In this document: in pieces, positions 55,295 through 64,000 of the stretch
Position numbering within the stretch: position 1 is the first letter of the stretch
How the letters are laid out: every line of letters starts with the position of its first letter
Assembly: GCA_014905825.1 (NCBI GenBank)
Contig: JACGCN010000001.1
Coordinates: forward strand, 4,588,001-4,652,000
Length of the DNA stretch: 64,000 nt
Source: Lyophyllum atratum
Lineage: Eukaryota; Basidiomycota; Agaricomycetes; Agaricales; Lyophyllaceae
Reading direction: 5' to 3'
Notes under the pieces: model-generated
Told to the model about the DNA's origin: nothing
Seen by the model: only the letters and a program-made list of their open reading frames with translations
Database searches by the model: none
Made by a program: the position numbers and the translations under genes

Positions 55295-56411
55295 ATGAAC
55301 CCATTTCGACGTCGAGACATAGCTGCGTCTTTTATACCACGTGCTCGCGCTGCATCGGCGGCAATTTTGATTGCCGATTTACCTTTCCCACCAACCTCCA
55401 CGACGAACACCATAGACATGGAGATCCCAGACTCGGACACGATTTCTAGCGCTGCCAAGTTGGATGTTTTGAATGTGAACGGGGAGAAAGTGGCGTTTGG
55501 GACACTCTTTGAGAAACAGAAAACGATTGTTGTGTTCATCCGTGGGTAGAACTGTCCAGGGCCGACCTTTCACTCACCCTGTGATTCACCGCTCAGGGCA
55601 CTTTTTCTGCGGTGTACGCAATCCTTACCTCTCCTCTTCCTCCTTGAATAATCCTCTTTTCGTAGAGTTGCCAGGCATGCCTCCTCCATATCGATCTTGT
55701 CACCACCTTCTGAAGGCGGAAAATGCAGGCATACGTTGAAGGACTTGCCTCCGTTTCTAAGGAGGCCCTCCGCAGCGCTAACGTGAAGATTGTGGTCATA
55801 GGCTGCGGGGAGTGGAAGCCCATCCGCACATATGCAGGTATAGGCTTTCGTACACCTTTGATTTGTCGTGCGGTAAACCCAAGTCTCATCCTTTTCTAGA
55901 AAAGACGAATATGGTTGGCTCTATTTTTGCCGACCCGTCACGAGCCCTTTTCCATACATTGGGTATGAATATCGAGAATCTGGATGGCACGCCAGCGGGA
56001 CAAGATCGTCGCGGCTACCTCAAGCAGGCGCCTCTTTTGAACGCGATGCAAAGCATCTGGGTATGTTGGTCTATCCGTGTCTTACATCGACCTGCGCCTC
56101 CTGTTGACGTGCTTCTTCATGAAGAATGGACCTTTGAAGAATCCATCTCTCATCGGGAAACAGGGCAACATCTCTCAGCTTGGGGGTGAATTTATCTTCG
56201 GGCCAGGTGCATTTTCTATTCGTCCCCCACTCCCCTTCTTGGAATACCCTTCGCTGATTTATTTTTAGGCCTACAATGCAACTTCGCGGCACGTATGAAA
56301 CATACTGAAGATCGTGAGTATTACTTGTTTTCTCTGAGTCACTTTTGACAAATCATTCTTGTAGATATCGAGATACCAGATCTCCTGAAAGAAGCTGGAG
56401 TGGAGGCCTGA
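55295..56411 (+). CDS. AhpC/TSA-2 (PRXL2/AAED1-like) thioredoxin-fold protein
   Basis: Eight exons: 55295-55541, 55597-55613, 55666-55674, 55729-55837, 55900-56060, 56125-56206, 56269-56313, 56365-56411. Product: AKLDVLNVNGEKVAFGTLFE, KQKTIVVFIRHFFCGSCQAY, VEGLASVSKEALRSANVKIV, VIGCGEWKPIRTYAEKTNMV, GSIFADPSRALFHTLGMNIE, GQDRRGYLKQAPLLNAMQSI, NPSLIGKQGNISQLGGEFIF, CNFAARMKHTEDHIEIPDLL, KEAGVEA. CGSC forms the redox CxxC; its second Cys is encoded by the 9-nt exon 55666-55674. The intron after that exon begins gcatgc, a GC-AG intron. The family is thioredoxin-like with suspected peroxide or quinone reductase activity. The N-terminal about 45 residues are basic and Ala-rich, possibly a mitochondrial presequence. 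Confidence 0.82.
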
Positions 56412-57057
56412 AATATCTGGTCGTCTTGTCCTGCCACTATATCGCCCTGCATCTGCGCAGGAGTAGCGATTATTGTTTTGAAGTTAATGAAACTTGTCAC
56501 ACGTACAGATGTCCTGATGCACGATCGACCTATCCTGCCATAGGTATCTTAACAGGACATCTTGACGTTATCAACACCTGTGCCTGCTCGGGCATCTTGA
56601 CTTACGACTTGTTGACGAGGCAGCTATTATCCTCCGTGTCTGCGCTGACTTTCAAGGCAAACACTCAAGGTGCTTGATAATTTCAAGCCCGTTTCCGCCG
56701 TGATTCCGCAACCCTCGGGCCAGGGGCCCAATCTTGCACATAAAACATGACCCCGCAGACGATCTGTATATGATCTGCATAGCTATCCGTGCCTTGGGCT
56801 GCAGTCGCGCCCTCGTAGCACCTTCTCCGCCTACGCTGACTAAACGCAACGTGCTCGGCGATACGAACATGCGTGTACGCTACACTGCCGGCCATGGCTT
56901 CGGGACAAGAATTTCAGAATCAACTTGGAGTTTCGGCCATAAAGCACTGAGGCCTGACGATCGGGGTATATACGTGTACATGTTTTACTGGCTCGATTAC
57001 AGTGTATCTCAGTTCTGGAAATCGGTCTGCCCGTACATGAGGTCAAGTGTGTTACAA
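56412..57057. other. Intergenic between convergent genes
   Basis: No gene recognised. A plus-strand frame (56734-57135) overlaps the 3' end of the oxygenase on the other strand and has no motif. Confidence 0.4.
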
Positions 57058-58463
57058 CTAGATAGCAGCGGGGTTTGCCTCCGTCCCACGACTCGCCATC
57101 CAGGTTTCGGGTCCCTAGAAGTGTACGTCAAATAAGTCTACGCGCCCGAACCAGAGCAAGGCAAGATCCACACACCTTTCTATTATTGATGCGCTGGTTC
57201 CTTATGCGCCTCGCAAACCATTGGGATGAAGTTGATCCTGTTTCGAAATCCTTCTTTGGGTTCTTGGCGACCGCCTCCGTGATGACGGAGCTGTCCTCGA
57301 CCAAAGCGCGCAAGATGATACTGTCTCCAGGCCGGGTGAAGTAAACGAGAGACCATCGCTCAAGTGCGCGCTGGTATCCCGGAGGTGGTCTAAGTGAATT
57401 TGAGTGTCAGTCGATCGTTCGGAGCAAATGTAACAAAGATGCGAGTCTCACACTACACGATGAAGGTTGGAACGGAGGATCCCTCCACTGAATATAGATA
57501 ATGCATCGCCGACATTGCAGATGGCGTGACCGGGGAGCGGCTGTCATGGAATAGTATGAGTGATGCAAACATGGCATGGCGGGGAAGGTTCATTCGCCTT
57601 GACGTATTGCCACGTTTCCACTCCAGGTACGAGGACTTGAAGACCACCGAGGCGATTATGAAGGAAAGACTGTCAAGACCGAACCATAAATATCAGAATA
57701 TTCAATAAGATTTTCATAATGTACCAGCGATCCAAAGTCTGTGTGACTTCCAAGAGCGGGACTGTCCGGATCAGCCTTGCTAGGAGGAGTTCTGGTAACT
57801 CTCGCTTCGCTCCCACTATGTTCATCTATGCGATGCTTTGCCAGTAAAGCGCCAGACGGTAAGCCGAGCTTCTCGTTCAGGACCTCCAGCAAGACGATGT
57901 TGATATCCAACGATTTACGAACGAAAGGGGACACCGTTGACGCCATGCGCGCATTGATGGACGAGGGGTAAGCTCGATGAACTTGCCGAGGCCAGGCAAG
58001 AGCGTCGTCCTTGGCAACATTAATGAATTCCACGGCGTCCTTGGTCCCGGAGGCATCAACGGCATTTGCTCCCATGGACTTGTACCTGTTATCACCAATG
58101 AGTACCCTTACGATGTCGCCAACTACTTGAGACGTACCCAAATGAAACGCCGCCATCTCCCTGCTCAAACTTCATCTTCTCTTCCGTCGGCAAAGCCATA
58201 GTTTCTGCTCCAGCTGTGAACATCCCGTCCACCTCATCGTCCGCTCCGTGATTCTTCAAGCTAGATAGTACGAACCGGTATTCAGCACGTATAACAACTC
58301 CCTATGTGCCTGCCGCTTACTACCAGAATCCAAGCTTGGTAGCAGCCTCCCAGAGCTGATCTATCTCGGTCGGGTTGTGGACCTTGATTAACTCGTAGTC
58401 GATTACAAGAAGAGGGTGTGTCGGAATGTGTTCAGGAAATGCCGGGAAAGTGGTGGTAGACAT
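57058..58463 (-). CDS. 2-oxoglutarate/Fe(II)-dependent oxygenase (isopenicillin-N-synthase-like)
   Basis: ATG at 58463: MSTTTFPAFPEHIPTHPLLV, then YELIKVHNPTEIDQLWEAAT (DIOX_N region), YLKNHGADDEVDGMFTAGAE, then DALAWPRQVHRAYPSSINAR, VLLEVLNEKLGLPSGALLAK, SPALGSHTDFGSL with H-x-D, LGGLQVLVPGVETWQYVK, PLPGHAICNVGDALSIFSGG, ILRSNLHRVV (distal His), PPPGYQRALERWSLVYFTRP (Arg for 2-oxoglutarate), VITEAVAKNPKKDFETGSTS, then SQWFARRIRNQRINNRK and GPETWMASRGTEANPAAI. Stop at 57058-57060. All cofactor residues are present. Short GT..AG introns separate the blocks. Typical roles: hydroxylation or ring formation in secondary or hormone metabolism; substrate unknown. Confidence 0.85.
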
Positions 58464-59117
58464 GATGATCGAATGCTGGATAACGGTTGTATTGCTTTGA
58501 AACTGCGAGAGATCTGACCCTACTTATAGCCTGCCTGAGGAAGAGGCTGACGAGCGTCATCGACGCCTACCCCACTTGCCGGCTCAAAGATATACATGAA
58601 TGTCCCTCCAGAGTAGTGTGCGAGTGGAAGAAGGACGTGCGGTTGAAAGACACGACGAACAGCTTGTCGGATGCCAGGTCTGAAGGCGGCGTGACCAGAT
58701 GACCACAGATGAATGCCAGTTTACGTGACGACCGTCCGCATCCAAAGGGCACGGCCGACTTGACGTCGATGAGAGCGGGGGACGCGGCTAGAAATAGCTC
58801 TCTGGGAGCGTGATTGCATAATACAGGTGACCGCAGAAGCGACGCTGTGAATGAAACGCGGGTGTACATGTGAACGAACATGGTTTAGTATCAAGCATAG
58901 GTACGTGATGTATATGACCATCGAAAGGAAATAGAGGAGAGTGGGAAGTGATAGAGGATCGCAGCCACGGTGTCAGCGAATTTGGCGAAGCATGGGTTTA
59001 TGAGCTGATAATAGACGTATAAGGTACATGTATGAGGAACGGGCACTGATGCGACGTCAGCGGCTGCCGTCCTCTTTGCGCAAGGATCACTCACTATACA
59101 ATGCATAACCCGACCAC
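58464..59117. other. Intergenic, no gene seen
   Basis: Promoter side of the oxygenase gene and 3' side of the zinc-finger gene; nothing else recognised. Confidence 0.4.
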
Positions 59118-60844
59118 TCAAGGCCCCTGTTCAGGTGGCGGAGCGCGAGTAAGGGCCTTCGGGTGAACAGGCTTTCGCCGTCTCGTCCTCTTCCCACACG
59201 CCACGTTCGCCTCATGCCGCATCCGCGAATCCCCCCGCGAGAGGTCGTTTCCACACAACGAACAAATCACTTTCTCTCTATGTTCCCCCTCCGCCTTCCC
59301 CACGTGTATGCGAGACGTCAGCAGATGGCGCTTCAACTCGTAGTTGCTCCGGAACGTCGTAACGCACCACCACGCGGTACATCGAACTCGCTGTCCTTGC
59401 TTGCGGCGAGTAGCAGCAGCGGCGTTGGGTTGCGGTGGAGTTTTGGCCGGTGGTGAGGACGTAGCGCCTGGTTGGGGATTGAGAGTCAATGAAATGATAC
59501 GTTGCTTATGATCAGGTGACGCGCGCTTGTTATGGGTGGGGAGACGAATCGTATGCGCGGAGGCATCGAATACGTGCTCATGCTGCACCTCCTGGGGGAC
59601 CATAGTCAGCTTGATAGAGGACGACGTTCTCGAGCCCTCCTTCGCTACCGCTGGCTGTGGACCCTGAGAAGGTATCGTGGCACTACATGGCTCGGGAGAC
59701 ATCGACATCGACATCGACAATGGCGATGGGCCTGCACCGGGTGAATATACGTCTGATCCTGGAGAGCTGTATGCGGACGGGCCGGAAGTGTCTGATGAAC
59801 CGGAGGAGGAGCTCGTGGCGGAGAGGGAGGAATCCAACGACAGAGCCTGCACTTTCGAGAGCAGTTCGACGTTATGGTCGCCATCAGTAGGCGACGAATT
59901 CCGAGCTGAGTAGGCGTCACTCCCGGGAAAGGGATGCGGAAGTGTCGTGTATGGGGACTTGAGCGAGGAGTGGTGGAGCTGCGACTGTTTCTGCTAGACA
60001 AGTTTCAGGTACCGGGAACAGTGCGAATGATGAATATACATACTATGCGGGGGTCGGCCGAGGTAGGGATCCATTGAGCGTCGGCATTGGATGGACGTGG
60101 AGCAAAACTTCTTGGAACGCCAAACCGAGGAGGAACAACAGGCGATTGCGTACCCATTCGCGCTGACGACTCCTTCGTCCATAGCCTGATCGACCGGTTT
60201 CGAGCCTGCCCCGTCTCAGGGATAAAGCCGGGCTGCTGCGGGTGCGTTGACGACGAGCCATAACGCGCGTGTTCGGATCGGGCGTCAAAAGGAGTTTTCC
60301 AGAAGGGCGACTCTTCCCTCCAAGGCATATATGGTTCATCACCCGCGTCGTGCTTCGGGACAGTCGGGCCCTCCATGGCTCCAAGCGTAACTACGGGAAT
60401 TCCATCATGATATTCGGAGAATTGGGTGAAGAGTCCGGTCTGGTGAGGGTCGAGGACGATTCTGGTCACAAAGTGGGTAAGCGACGAAAGTGGGGACGAG
60501 GAAAAGCTCACTCACTCCTCCTTCGTTCTGCCAAGGAAACCTTCTCTCTTTGGAGAAGGAGGCAGATCTGATGATTCCGGTGCTGTGACGTCCTTGCTCG
60601 CAGCCAGTATGCGAGAAAAATTGGGCGGCAAGATCCCAGGGGATGGGCTGCAAGAACAGGATTGGTAAGAGACATGTCCCGTATAAGACCTACGACGGAC
60701 GTACCGCTCCAGGATAACCGCAGGCTCGTCTTCGAGAGGTGCTCGGATCCCCACATCATCGCAGTTCTCGTCATCCATCGCCGCCATCGCAGATTGAAAG
60801 TGAACCATCGGTTTTGCGACTTCGTCTGGCCTATCCTGCGCCAT
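59118..60844 (-). CDS. C2H2 zinc-finger protein, putative transcription factor
   Basis: Minus strand, ATG 60844 (MAQDRPDEVAKPMVHFQSAM). Joined segments: DEPAVILE, RPSPGILPPNFSRILAASKD, SDLPPSPKREGFLGRTKEE, IVLDPHQTGLFTQFSEYHDG, HARYGSSSTHPQQPGFIPET, QKQSQLHHSSLKSPYTTLPH, then a Ser/Pro-rich stretch with 'SMSMSMS' and PQPNAAAATRRKQGQRVRC. Two fingers at the C terminus: C-x4-C-x12-H-x5-H in RCTAWWCVTTFRSNYELKRH LLTSRIH, and CSLCGNDLSRGDSRMRHEAN VACGK, whose last ligand is Cys rather than His. A basic tail follows (KRTRRRKPVHPK), ending at 59118. Probably nuclear and DNA-binding; target genes unknown. The N terminus may extend into an upstream exon. Confidence 0.7.
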
Positions 60845-60971
60845 CGGGGGCCTATCGGGTACAGCGGGGGGTATAGTTCTGGATGAACCAGCGAGGCGAT
60901 AGTGGGCGTATCAGCAGGAAAGCCATTGGTGGCGGGGGCTTCCTCGGGCCCCACACCGCTGGCAGCGTCGC

Positions 60972-61280
60972 GTGTTTCTTGAGAAACACCGGCAAAGAAA
61001 AATGATTTAGCTCTTAGATTAATGTACATTTAGAAACAATTTAAATATATTTTGATAACCACTTAACAAACACGCAACCTGTTTTCTAAGTGGTCCTCGA
61101 AAAGCACAAAGCGTGTATCACGAATGTTTCTTAAGAAACACTTAGAAACCACCTCATGTGGTTTCTTTGTGTTTCTTGAAAAATATTTTGTATTCATCGG
61201 AAGATGCACTGAACGAACTACTTAATATGTACTTTTTTGTGTTTCCCTATAAATAGTCATCGTGTTTCTGAAGAAACACG
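60972..61280. repeat. AT-rich block of related palindromes (GTGTTTCT..AGAAACAC)
   Basis: Inverted repeats with the same arms occur at 60972-60989 (GTGTTTCT tg AGAAACAC), 61125-61140 (perfect TGTTTCTTAAGAAACA), 61144-61166 (AGAAACCAC 5-nt loop GTGGTTTCT) and 61261-61280 (CGTGTTTCT ga AGAAACACG). Further single arms lie between and after them. No reading frame. It separates the zinc-finger gene from the TypA fragment. Confidence 0.75.
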
Positions 61281-61458
61281 CAAAGAAACACGAAAGATGT
61301 TTCTAAAAATACAGTCATTTATAAATATCTTACCTGGTTCTTAAGAAAGACTTGAATATACACTCATCGTGCCGCTCATCGACTCGATGAGCGGGCGCTC
61401 TGTGTGTCGCTCAGCGACGAGCTGAAACTCGCAGGATAATAAAGGCGTCAGGTTGCGG

Positions 61459-61498
61459 AGTAAATGTAAATTGCACGAGTACATAGATACAGTAAGTA
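61459..61498. repeat. Direct repeat, left copy, at the edge of the TypA fragment
   Basis: Segment agtaaatgtaaattgcacga ... cagtaagta matches 62388-62428 with about 85% identity by eye, in the same orientation. Confidence 0.6.
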
Positions 61499-62346
61499 AC
61501 GACCTTCACCCACCCGATCTCATCCGCATCATAACTGTTCATCTCCCCCTTCCTCATCGTCAGCGTCTGCACCACCGATCCCGCGTACTCCTCCTTCATC
61601 AGCACCGTGCACTCCTCAATCGGCTCCAGCATCCTCCCTTTCGCCTCAGGGTCCGGATCGGGGATCATGACGGCCTTGGGCGCCCGACACCGAGCTGGAA
61701 GCCCTCGCGGCGGAGCGTTTCGAGGAGGACGCCGAGGTGCAGAACGCCGCGCCCGCGCAGCTCGAGGGACTCGGAGGTGGGGCCGGGGAGGACGTGAGGG
61801 CGACGTTGGTTTCGGCTTCTTTGTAGATGCGTTCCCGGATGAGTTGTAAGGTTAGCTGGGTGCCTTCTTGGCCGGCGAGGGGAGATTCGTTGGCGTGCAC
61901 GAATATGGAGATCGTGATTCGTAGGGGGGTCGATGGGTGTTGACTATAGTAGGAGTAGTTCGTTAGGGACCAACCGTTGCGCGAGAGGGGTAGGGAGAAC
62001 TCACTGGTAGGGGTTAAGGCCCGTCTTCGCTCCATCCTTCGGGGTGGACGAGTGTCACGTTGACTCCGCCGTTCTTGATACCAGCGATGCTGACGATTTC
62101 CTCTGCACCCGCCACATCCTTCTCCGTCCGATCCAACCCCTTCCGACCGTAGATCAGAGACCTAAATCCATGTCTCAAATGCGCTGGCTCCAGAACTCTA
62201 TCGAAACGTGGACGAACTTCAGAGGACTTGATGGCGGTGACATGGATAGACTGATCATAAGTAGGCGCTTGAGGCCTGTGCAGCGTGCTCGCCTCTCCCA
62301 CACACTCACGTGATCCTGGCGTTGGGCCGCCTGGAAAGACGCTCAA
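61498..62346 (-). pseudogene. Truncated TypA/BipA-type translational GTPase (middle domains only)
   Basis: Minus-strand segments: FPGGPTPGS, intron, HVTAIKSSE, then YGRKGLDRTEKDVAGAEEIV, SIAGIKNGGVNVTLVHPEGW; intron; ISIFVHANESPLAGQEGTQL, TLQLIRERIYKEAETNVALT, ESLELRGRGVLHLGVLLETL, RREGFQLGVGRPRAVMIPDP, KGRMLEPIEECTVLMKEEYA, GSVVQTLTMRKGEMNSYDAD and EIGWVKVV. These are domains II, III and part of the EF-G-like C-terminal region of TypA/BipA. The GTPase domain (upstream) and the rest of the C terminus are absent: the sequence ends abruptly at both sides within about 50 bp of a direct repeat. Frame changes within 61650-61850 need checking. The full gene, probably organellar, must lie elsewhere. 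Confidence 0.75.
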
Positions 62347-62387
62347 AGACGCTCAAAGACGCTCATCGTTCCCTCATTGTTTCGCGA

Positions 62388-62428
62388 AGTGAATGTAATT
62401 GCGCGAGCACACATATATGCAGTAAGTA
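62388..62428. repeat. Direct repeat, right copy, at the edge of the TypA fragment
   Basis: agtgaatgtaattgcgcgag ... cagtaagta; see 61459-61498. Next to it, 62338-62364 contains the decamer gctcaaagac in tandem. Confidence 0.6.
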
Positions 62429-62457
62429 CTCATGACTACAAGATCTGCGAGATTATA

Positions 62458-64000
62458 TCAGCGTGAGTAGAAAGCAACAAAGCATACAGAACTTACACGA
62501 GATAACGAAATGACGACGACTACGTCTTTACCCTCTTCCCATTGAGGCAATGCACACTTGGCAAAGTGCACATCAACATCGGAGAGCCTCTTGACTTTAA
62601 TCGCAGGATTGAGGCGACTGCTCCAAATTCGTGCTCTCAGATAGGGGTATTGCATGTACGGGTCGAAAGCGATGTTTGCAGACTCGTGAGGTCGTACAAC
62701 AAGCCAAGTTCCTTGCAATTTAGGATCCAAAGGAGGACCTTTCGAGCGGTCCTTGGGTTTCGAGAACTCGATGATTTTCTGGATCGAGTAGGGAAGATGG
62801 TCGTTCCTGAAGAACACACCACTGTTTCCTTCGTGTTTTGTATATGTTGAATAAACAAATCCGTGCTTTCGAACGTAGCTCCCGTATTTGGCACGATGCG
62901 GAATGGAAATCGAGGTCCCAAGGATCTGTTCAAAGGCAGCACGATGGTCCGAGTCAAGGTTTCGATCTGCCCCACGGAAGGCCTGGTCATCGTCATCCAA
63001 GTCCCAATCATCCGAGGCACCGTCGAGAGGCATGAGGGCGTCGGAAGCTAAGGAATTGCGGCCTTGCGGTCGTACCATATTTTCGAACACGCCTTGACAC
63101 ATGCGAATTGCCTCCGGTGTAGTATCTTTACGGAATAACGCCCTAAAGTTGCAAGATTTATGCCAACTACGTCCGATGGTTTCCTCATATTCCCCTATCT
63201 TTGGGTAAGGGAGGGTAAAACAACTATAGAATTTTGACTTACCAGGTTTATAGTTGGTTGAAAGCCGCTGGAGCATGCCAATTGTTCGTTCAAATGGGAA
63301 AGTCCACCATCCATAAGTAGGGCCATACATTATTAGGAATTCTTGGATGTGCATCGCCATGTGGTGATTCGGATGAGGCTTGTACTCCGGAAAGATTCTC
63401 GTCAGCTCCCGACGATATTCGGTGATCAGCTTTAGATACTCCTCGGCATGGGCGGATGACGTCGTTCGGCTGGTAGCTACGGCGACGGCAGAAGAAAGGA
63501 GCATGGTAAGGTGAAGCAGTTCACGGCGTCTACCGGCAGAGTTCTGATCAACCTTAGACCACAGCCGGATCAACGTCACTGGGAGGTAAACAGATGATAT
63601 GGTGCGCCACTGGTCCGACTTCAACTTTGGCCCCGAGGCCGCCAGAGTCGTCGTCACAGGGGAAACCCACGAGGGCTTGATTACTGACTTCAAATCGGCA
63701 TCAAGTTCGGCCAACTCCTGCTTGGTGAGAACACAGCCGGCCAACAGCTCAAACGGATCAGGGTCATCCGGTAACTGTTGAAGGCGCTGTGCCCGTGGTT
63801 AATGGAGGATTCCAGAGAAATTGATAATTGAACATACCCATGCCATTATGAACGATGCGATATCTGACTTCGTATGTTTCCCCTCCGGTGGAGGTGGTGG
63901 AAGGCAAGCGACGCCGCGAGCGATGTAGGACAGAGATGCGACGTGCCCTAAGTTTGCAAGGGACTCGACAGCCTTCTTGAAGTTGTCACCTTTGGGATTG
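62458..64000 (-). CDS. CACTA/EnSpm (TNP2-type) transposase, C-terminal part, runs off the right edge
   Basis: From the window edge: NPKGDNFKKAVESLANLGHV, SYIARGVACLPPPPPEGKHT, IASFIMAW; intron (gtatg..cttcaacag); then LPDDPDPFELLAGCVLTKQE, LAELDADLKSVIKPSWVSPV, SVYLPVTLIRLWSK, RRRELLHLTMLLSSAVAVAT, YLKLITEYRRELTRIFPEYK, HPNHHMAMHIQEFLIMYGPT, YGWWTFPFERTIGMLQRLST, NYKPGKSKFYSCF. The NHHMA.H..E....GP...WW.FPFER..G.LQ...TN pattern is typical of the region following the TNP2 transposase core in fungal CACTA elements. The C-terminal domain continues to about 62500 (DPYMQYPYLRARIWSSRLNP, VDVHFAKCALPQWEEGKDVV). The frame is open to 62458. The catalytic core lies outside the window, so activity cannot be judged. 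Confidence 0.75.

Noticed and set aside
56734..57135. 133-codon plus-strand frame
   Set aside because: Its end overlaps conserved C-terminal codons of the oxygenase on the opposite strand; no motif of its own.
61121..61166. Heat-shock-element-like TTC/GAA alternation
   Set aside because: The spacing is a palindrome of TTTCT/AGAAA, not the nGAAnnTTCnnGAAn phase of an HSE.
1..64000. Secondary-metabolite cluster hypothesis for TauD, hydrolase, MFS and 2OG oxygenase
   Set aside because: No core synthase (PKS, NRPS, terpene cyclase) is visible and the oxygenase is 50 kb away.

Overview
The window looks like nuclear DNA of a mushroom-forming basidiomycete (Agaricomycetes). Almost every recognisable gene is cut by many short introns of about 45-70 bp with GT..AG ends, the coding density is modest, and several gene families are ones I know mainly from Agaricomycetes: DUF6534 membrane proteins, HeLo/MLKL_NTD-like helical-bundle proteins, and the 'GCCMHK' DDE transposases. 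Gene models below were spliced by hand from the sequence. No bacterial operons, rRNA, tRNA or CRISPR arrays were seen.

Layout. 0-2.2 kb: a TauD-type dioxygenase running off the left edge and a decayed tandem copy. 3.4-6.6 kb: an alpha/beta hydrolase and an MCT-type MFS transporter, same strand, 115 bp apart. 6.8-15.0 kb: three intact tandem DUF6534 membrane-protein genes. 15.8-23.5 kb: a small 'GGTFTNV' ORF and three members (one degraded) of a HeLo/MLKL_NTD-like family with a conserved Asn/Ser-rich C-terminal motif. Two more members lie at 28.7-30.0 and 39.1-40.6 kb. 24.4-28.3 kb: G-rich dispersed repeats and a chimeric pseudogene split by a 243-bp MITE. 31.7-33.1 kb: a secreted GH62 arabinofuranosidase with CBM1, flanked by a duplicate of the 5' end of the next gene, the cohesin loader MAU2/Scc4 (33.5-36.3 kb). 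37.3-38.1 kb: a small secreted protein. 44.1-45.6 kb: a multi-pass membrane protein. 48.9-52.6 kb: a complete DNA transposon with 14-bp TIRs and a 7-bp target duplication. 52.7-54.2 kb: an EI24/RRT8-like membrane protein. 54.6-60.8 kb: a single-pass membrane protein, an AhpC/TSA-2 peroxiredoxin-like protein, a 2OG-Fe(II) oxygenase and a C2H2 zinc-finger protein. 61-64 kb: an AT-rich hairpin block, a truncated TypA/BipA fragment between direct repeats, and a CACTA/TNP2 transposase fragment running off the right edge.

The most interesting unit is the five-member HeLo/MLKL_NTD-like family. The architecture is a helical bundle at the N terminus, a disordered or coiled linker, and a short Asn/Ser/Gly motif at the C terminus. 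It matches the layout of fungal amyloid-controlled cell-death executors (HET-S, HELLP) and of necroptotic MLKL, but the C-terminal motif is not one I can name. The rest is a mix of housekeeping genes (MAU2), plant-polymer degradation (GH62), small-molecule oxidation and transport (TauD, 2OG oxygenase, hydrolase, MFS), and a high load of recent duplicates, pseudogenes and DNA transposons.
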